This document shows, piece by piece, positions 62,552 to 64,000 of a stretch of DNA of 64,000 nucleotides (position 1 is its first letter; the number at the start of each line of letters is the position of its first letter). The translations under genes and the position numbers were made by a program. Below the pieces are notes generated by a model. That model worked only from the letters and a program-made list of their open reading frames with translations, made no database searches and had not been told where the DNA came from. This DNA comes from an uncultured Bacteroides sp. Lineage in GTDB: Bacteria > Bacteroidota > Bacteroidia > Bacteroidales > Bacteroidaceae. The DNA is taken from NCBI GenBank assembly GCA_944320865.1, contig CALUJC010000004.1, positions 34,974 through 98,973 on the forward strand, read 5' to 3'.

Positions 62552-63957
62552 ATACTAAAGCTGTGAGATACCTGATGAAACGTAACCTGTTGCTCATGCT
62601 GGCGATGCTGATACTTTTGCTGCCGGCCTCTTGCGACAAGGGCATACACGAGAATGAATACCCCCTTTCGGAAGGCCAGGGGGCGATGATTATAGGCCTG
62701 GGCAGCGGAGCGGAGGTTGCGGACCTCACGCTCTACCTCTTCGGCAGCGACGGCACCGCCGCCCTCTGCGAGACTTACGGCAATCCCCGTGAGCTGGCTT
62801 CGGGGCATATCCCCGTTCCGGTGGGCAGCTACACGTTGGTTGTGGTAGCCAATGCGGGGACAGCCACTCCTACGAAGGCCGATGCCTTACCCCGGCAGAC
62901 AACCATTCCCGACTTGGTGGAATGGCTGAAGGCCCACGCCGCCGACTTCCCCTATATGCTCACCGCCTCGGAGCAGGTTGAGATGACATCGGGCGACATC
63001 GAGCGGCTGCACCTGATGCTGACGGACGGCACGAGTGGCATCCTCCTTTCCACGGTGCGCCTTGCGCTCACTGTGCCGGGGCTTGACTTGCCGGCTTACA
63101 CGGCCACCCGTGCTGGCAGTGAAGGCAAGCCGTTGCGCTGCGTGGCGGAAGTTTACCAGGCCGGGACAAGCAACCGCGTACACCGCCGTGTGCAGGACTG
63201 CGCCTTGCAATCGGACGGCACATTCTTGGCTGAACTTTCCCTGATGCCGGGCGACTACGACCTGCGCCTGTGGGCGGACCGGGATGGCGGCTATTACAAC
63301 ACCAATGACCTCGGCAAAGTCCTTGTCCTCACGGACAACTATGTGGCCAATGGCGAAACGGACAAGAAGGATGCCTGTTATGCGACCACAGCGTTGAGCA
63401 TTCCAAAATCCCCCACGGGGGGAGTTGAGGGGGCTGTTTCTCTTGAGCGTCCTTTCGCCAAGTACCGCCTGATTGCCACCGACGTGGAAGCGTATTACAA
63501 CCTGATGGACAAGGGCGAAGCCCTGCCTCCCATCGAGGACTTGCAGGTGCGCGTCACCTACGAGGGCTTCTTCCCCACGGGCTTCAACGTGGCCACGGGC
63601 AAGCCCAACGATGCGCTCAACACGGGCATACATTACACCTCCGTGCCTACCGTGGCCGAGGGATATGACGCAAAAGTGAACCGGCAGGTGGGCGCGGACT
63701 TCGTGCTGACCAACGGCGAGGAATCGTTTGTCAACGTCACCATACAGATGGTGGACACGAACACGGGCGATATAGTCACCACCGTGCAGCACGTAAAGAT
63801 ATCCTACAAGCGGGGCCATCTCACCACCGTTACGGGCCACTTCCTCACGGCAGGAAAGACGCCGGGCGGTGTGCAGATTGACACCGAGTGGGGGGGAGGA
63901 TGTTGTGATAGAGTTTTAATGACAAATGGGAATTTAGCTGACGAGGGAACAAGTTAA
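62548..63957 (+). CDS. FimB/Mfa2-like fimbrial lipoprotein (DUF6562-like), 3' end shifted by G7 tract
   Basis: This 469-residue lipoprotein has lipobox LLLPASC. It has two beta-sandwich domains: about 30-200 (ADLTLYLFGSDGTAALCETYG, PVGSYTLVVVANAG) and about 215-455 (LPAYTATRAG, LERPFAKYRLIATDVEAYY, VKISYKRGHLTTVTGHFL). This resembles fimbrial anchor or assembly proteins. The start overlaps the preceding stop. A later ATG at 62575 would give a tighter signal. A run of seven Gs at 63890-63896 precedes an atypical tail; with six Gs the protein would end EWGEDVVIEF at 63919. A palindromic GC-rich segment near 63410-63440 encodes SPTGGVEGAV and looks inserted. Confidence 0.75.
   Translation: MNTKAVRYLMKRNLLLMLAMLILLLPASCDKGIHENEYPLSEGQGAMIIGLGSGAEVADLTLYLFGSDGTAALCETYGNPRELASGHIPVPVGSYTLVVVANAGTATPTKADALPRQTTIPDLVEWLKAHAADFPYMLTASEQVEMTSGDIERLHLMLTDGTSGILLSTVRLALTVPGLDLPAYTATRAGSEGKPLRCVAEVYQAGTSNRVHRRVQDCALQSDGTFLAELSLMPGDYDLRLWADRDGGYYNTNDLGKVLVLTDNYVANGETDKKDACYATTALSIPKSPTGGVEGAVSLERPFAKYRLIATDVEAYYNLMDKGEALPPIEDLQVRVTYEGFFPTGFNVATGKPNDALNTGIHYTSVPTVAEGYDAKVNRQVGADFVLTNGEESFVNVTIQMVDTNTGDIVTTVQHVKISYKRGHLTTVTGHFLTAGKTPGGVQIDTEWGGGCCDRVLMTNGNLADEGTS
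63410..63442. repeat. In-frame palindromic insertion in the fimbrial CDS
   Basis: CCCCC, a short spacer, GGGGGG, then AGTTGAGGGGG form a hairpin-prone segment. Its composition differs from the surrounding coding sequence and resembles intergenic palindromic repeats of Bacteroides. It keeps the reading frame and sits between ALSIP and LERPFAKYRL. Confidence 0.5.
63890..63896 (+). other. Homopolymer G7 tract, possible slippage site
   Basis: Seven consecutive Gs lie within the last codons of the fimbrial lipoprotein gene. Loss of one G replaces the 22-codon tail after EWG by EDVVIEF and a stop at 63917-63919, a more credible protein end. Confidence 0.6.
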
Positions 63958-64000
63958 CAAGGCTACGAGGACAGTGAAACTGTCCAACTATGCTTAACCG

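Overview
The window looks like a chromosomal segment of a Bacteroidales gut bacterium, most likely Bacteroides or a close relative. The support is two SusC/SusD pairs, a DUF6377 (SusR-like) regulator, an ECF sigma/FecR pair, an OstA-like protein, a FimB/Mfa2-like fimbrial locus and several TAnnTTTG (-7) promoter elements. Species cannot be fixed from sequence reading alone.

Layout. (1) 1-5013: the 3' part of a tRNA-Met gene, then a small AraC-regulated cluster: AraC regulator, maltose-type O-acetyltransferase, BtuB-size TonB-dependent receptor and an exported DUF362 protein. (2) 5236-23226: seven secreted glycoside hydrolases, all on the minus strand. In transcription order they are GH5, GH3, GH35 (DUF5597 type), GH3, GH106, GH43 and GH2. 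(3) 23948-25675: the divergent SusR-like membrane regulator. (4) 26463-37875, plus strand: a small secreted protein, SusC, SusD, a SusE-position lipoprotein, GH51 and GH3. Blocks 2-4 form one large polysaccharide utilization locus (PUL). The enzyme set suggests a beta-linked backbone carrying galactose, arabinose, rhamnose and xylose/glucose. Xyloglucan-like or other hemicellulosic or arabinogalactan-like material is possible, but the exact glycan is not determined. (5) 37974-48035, minus strand: a second PUL with ECF sigma, FecR, an STN-containing SusC, SusD, GH29 and GH43. The two PULs converge at a shared bidirectional terminator. (6) 48950-60887: an alpha/beta hydrolase, guaB, three periplasmic peptidyl-prolyl isomerase-type proteins, an OstA/LptA-like protein, a small membrane protein, mutL and trpS. 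(7) 61739-63957: start of a fimbrial locus, with an outer-membrane barrel protein and a FimB/Mfa2-like lipoprotein whose 3' end carries a G7 tract that appears to shift its frame.

How it works together. SusC/SusD and the surface lipoproteins would bind and import oligosaccharides. The lipoprotein GH5 would cut the backbone at the surface, and the periplasmic exo-enzymes would strip side chains. PUL 1 would be controlled by the SusR-like sensor, while PUL 2 would use SusC(STN)-FecR-sigma trans-envelope signalling.

The most unusual part is the non-coding DNA. There are three copies of a 475-530 bp giant imperfect palindrome, one with a 70-bp palindromic insertion. A diverged 390-400 bp repeat is present as an inverted pair bracketing the housekeeping block. 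Three MITE-like elements share GAGGGCGTRTCA-type ends. Four separate tandem arrays have an 11-nt period but different sequences. A 23-nt tandem array of hairpin units precedes the GH51 gene. These repeats fill nearly every long intergenic gap.
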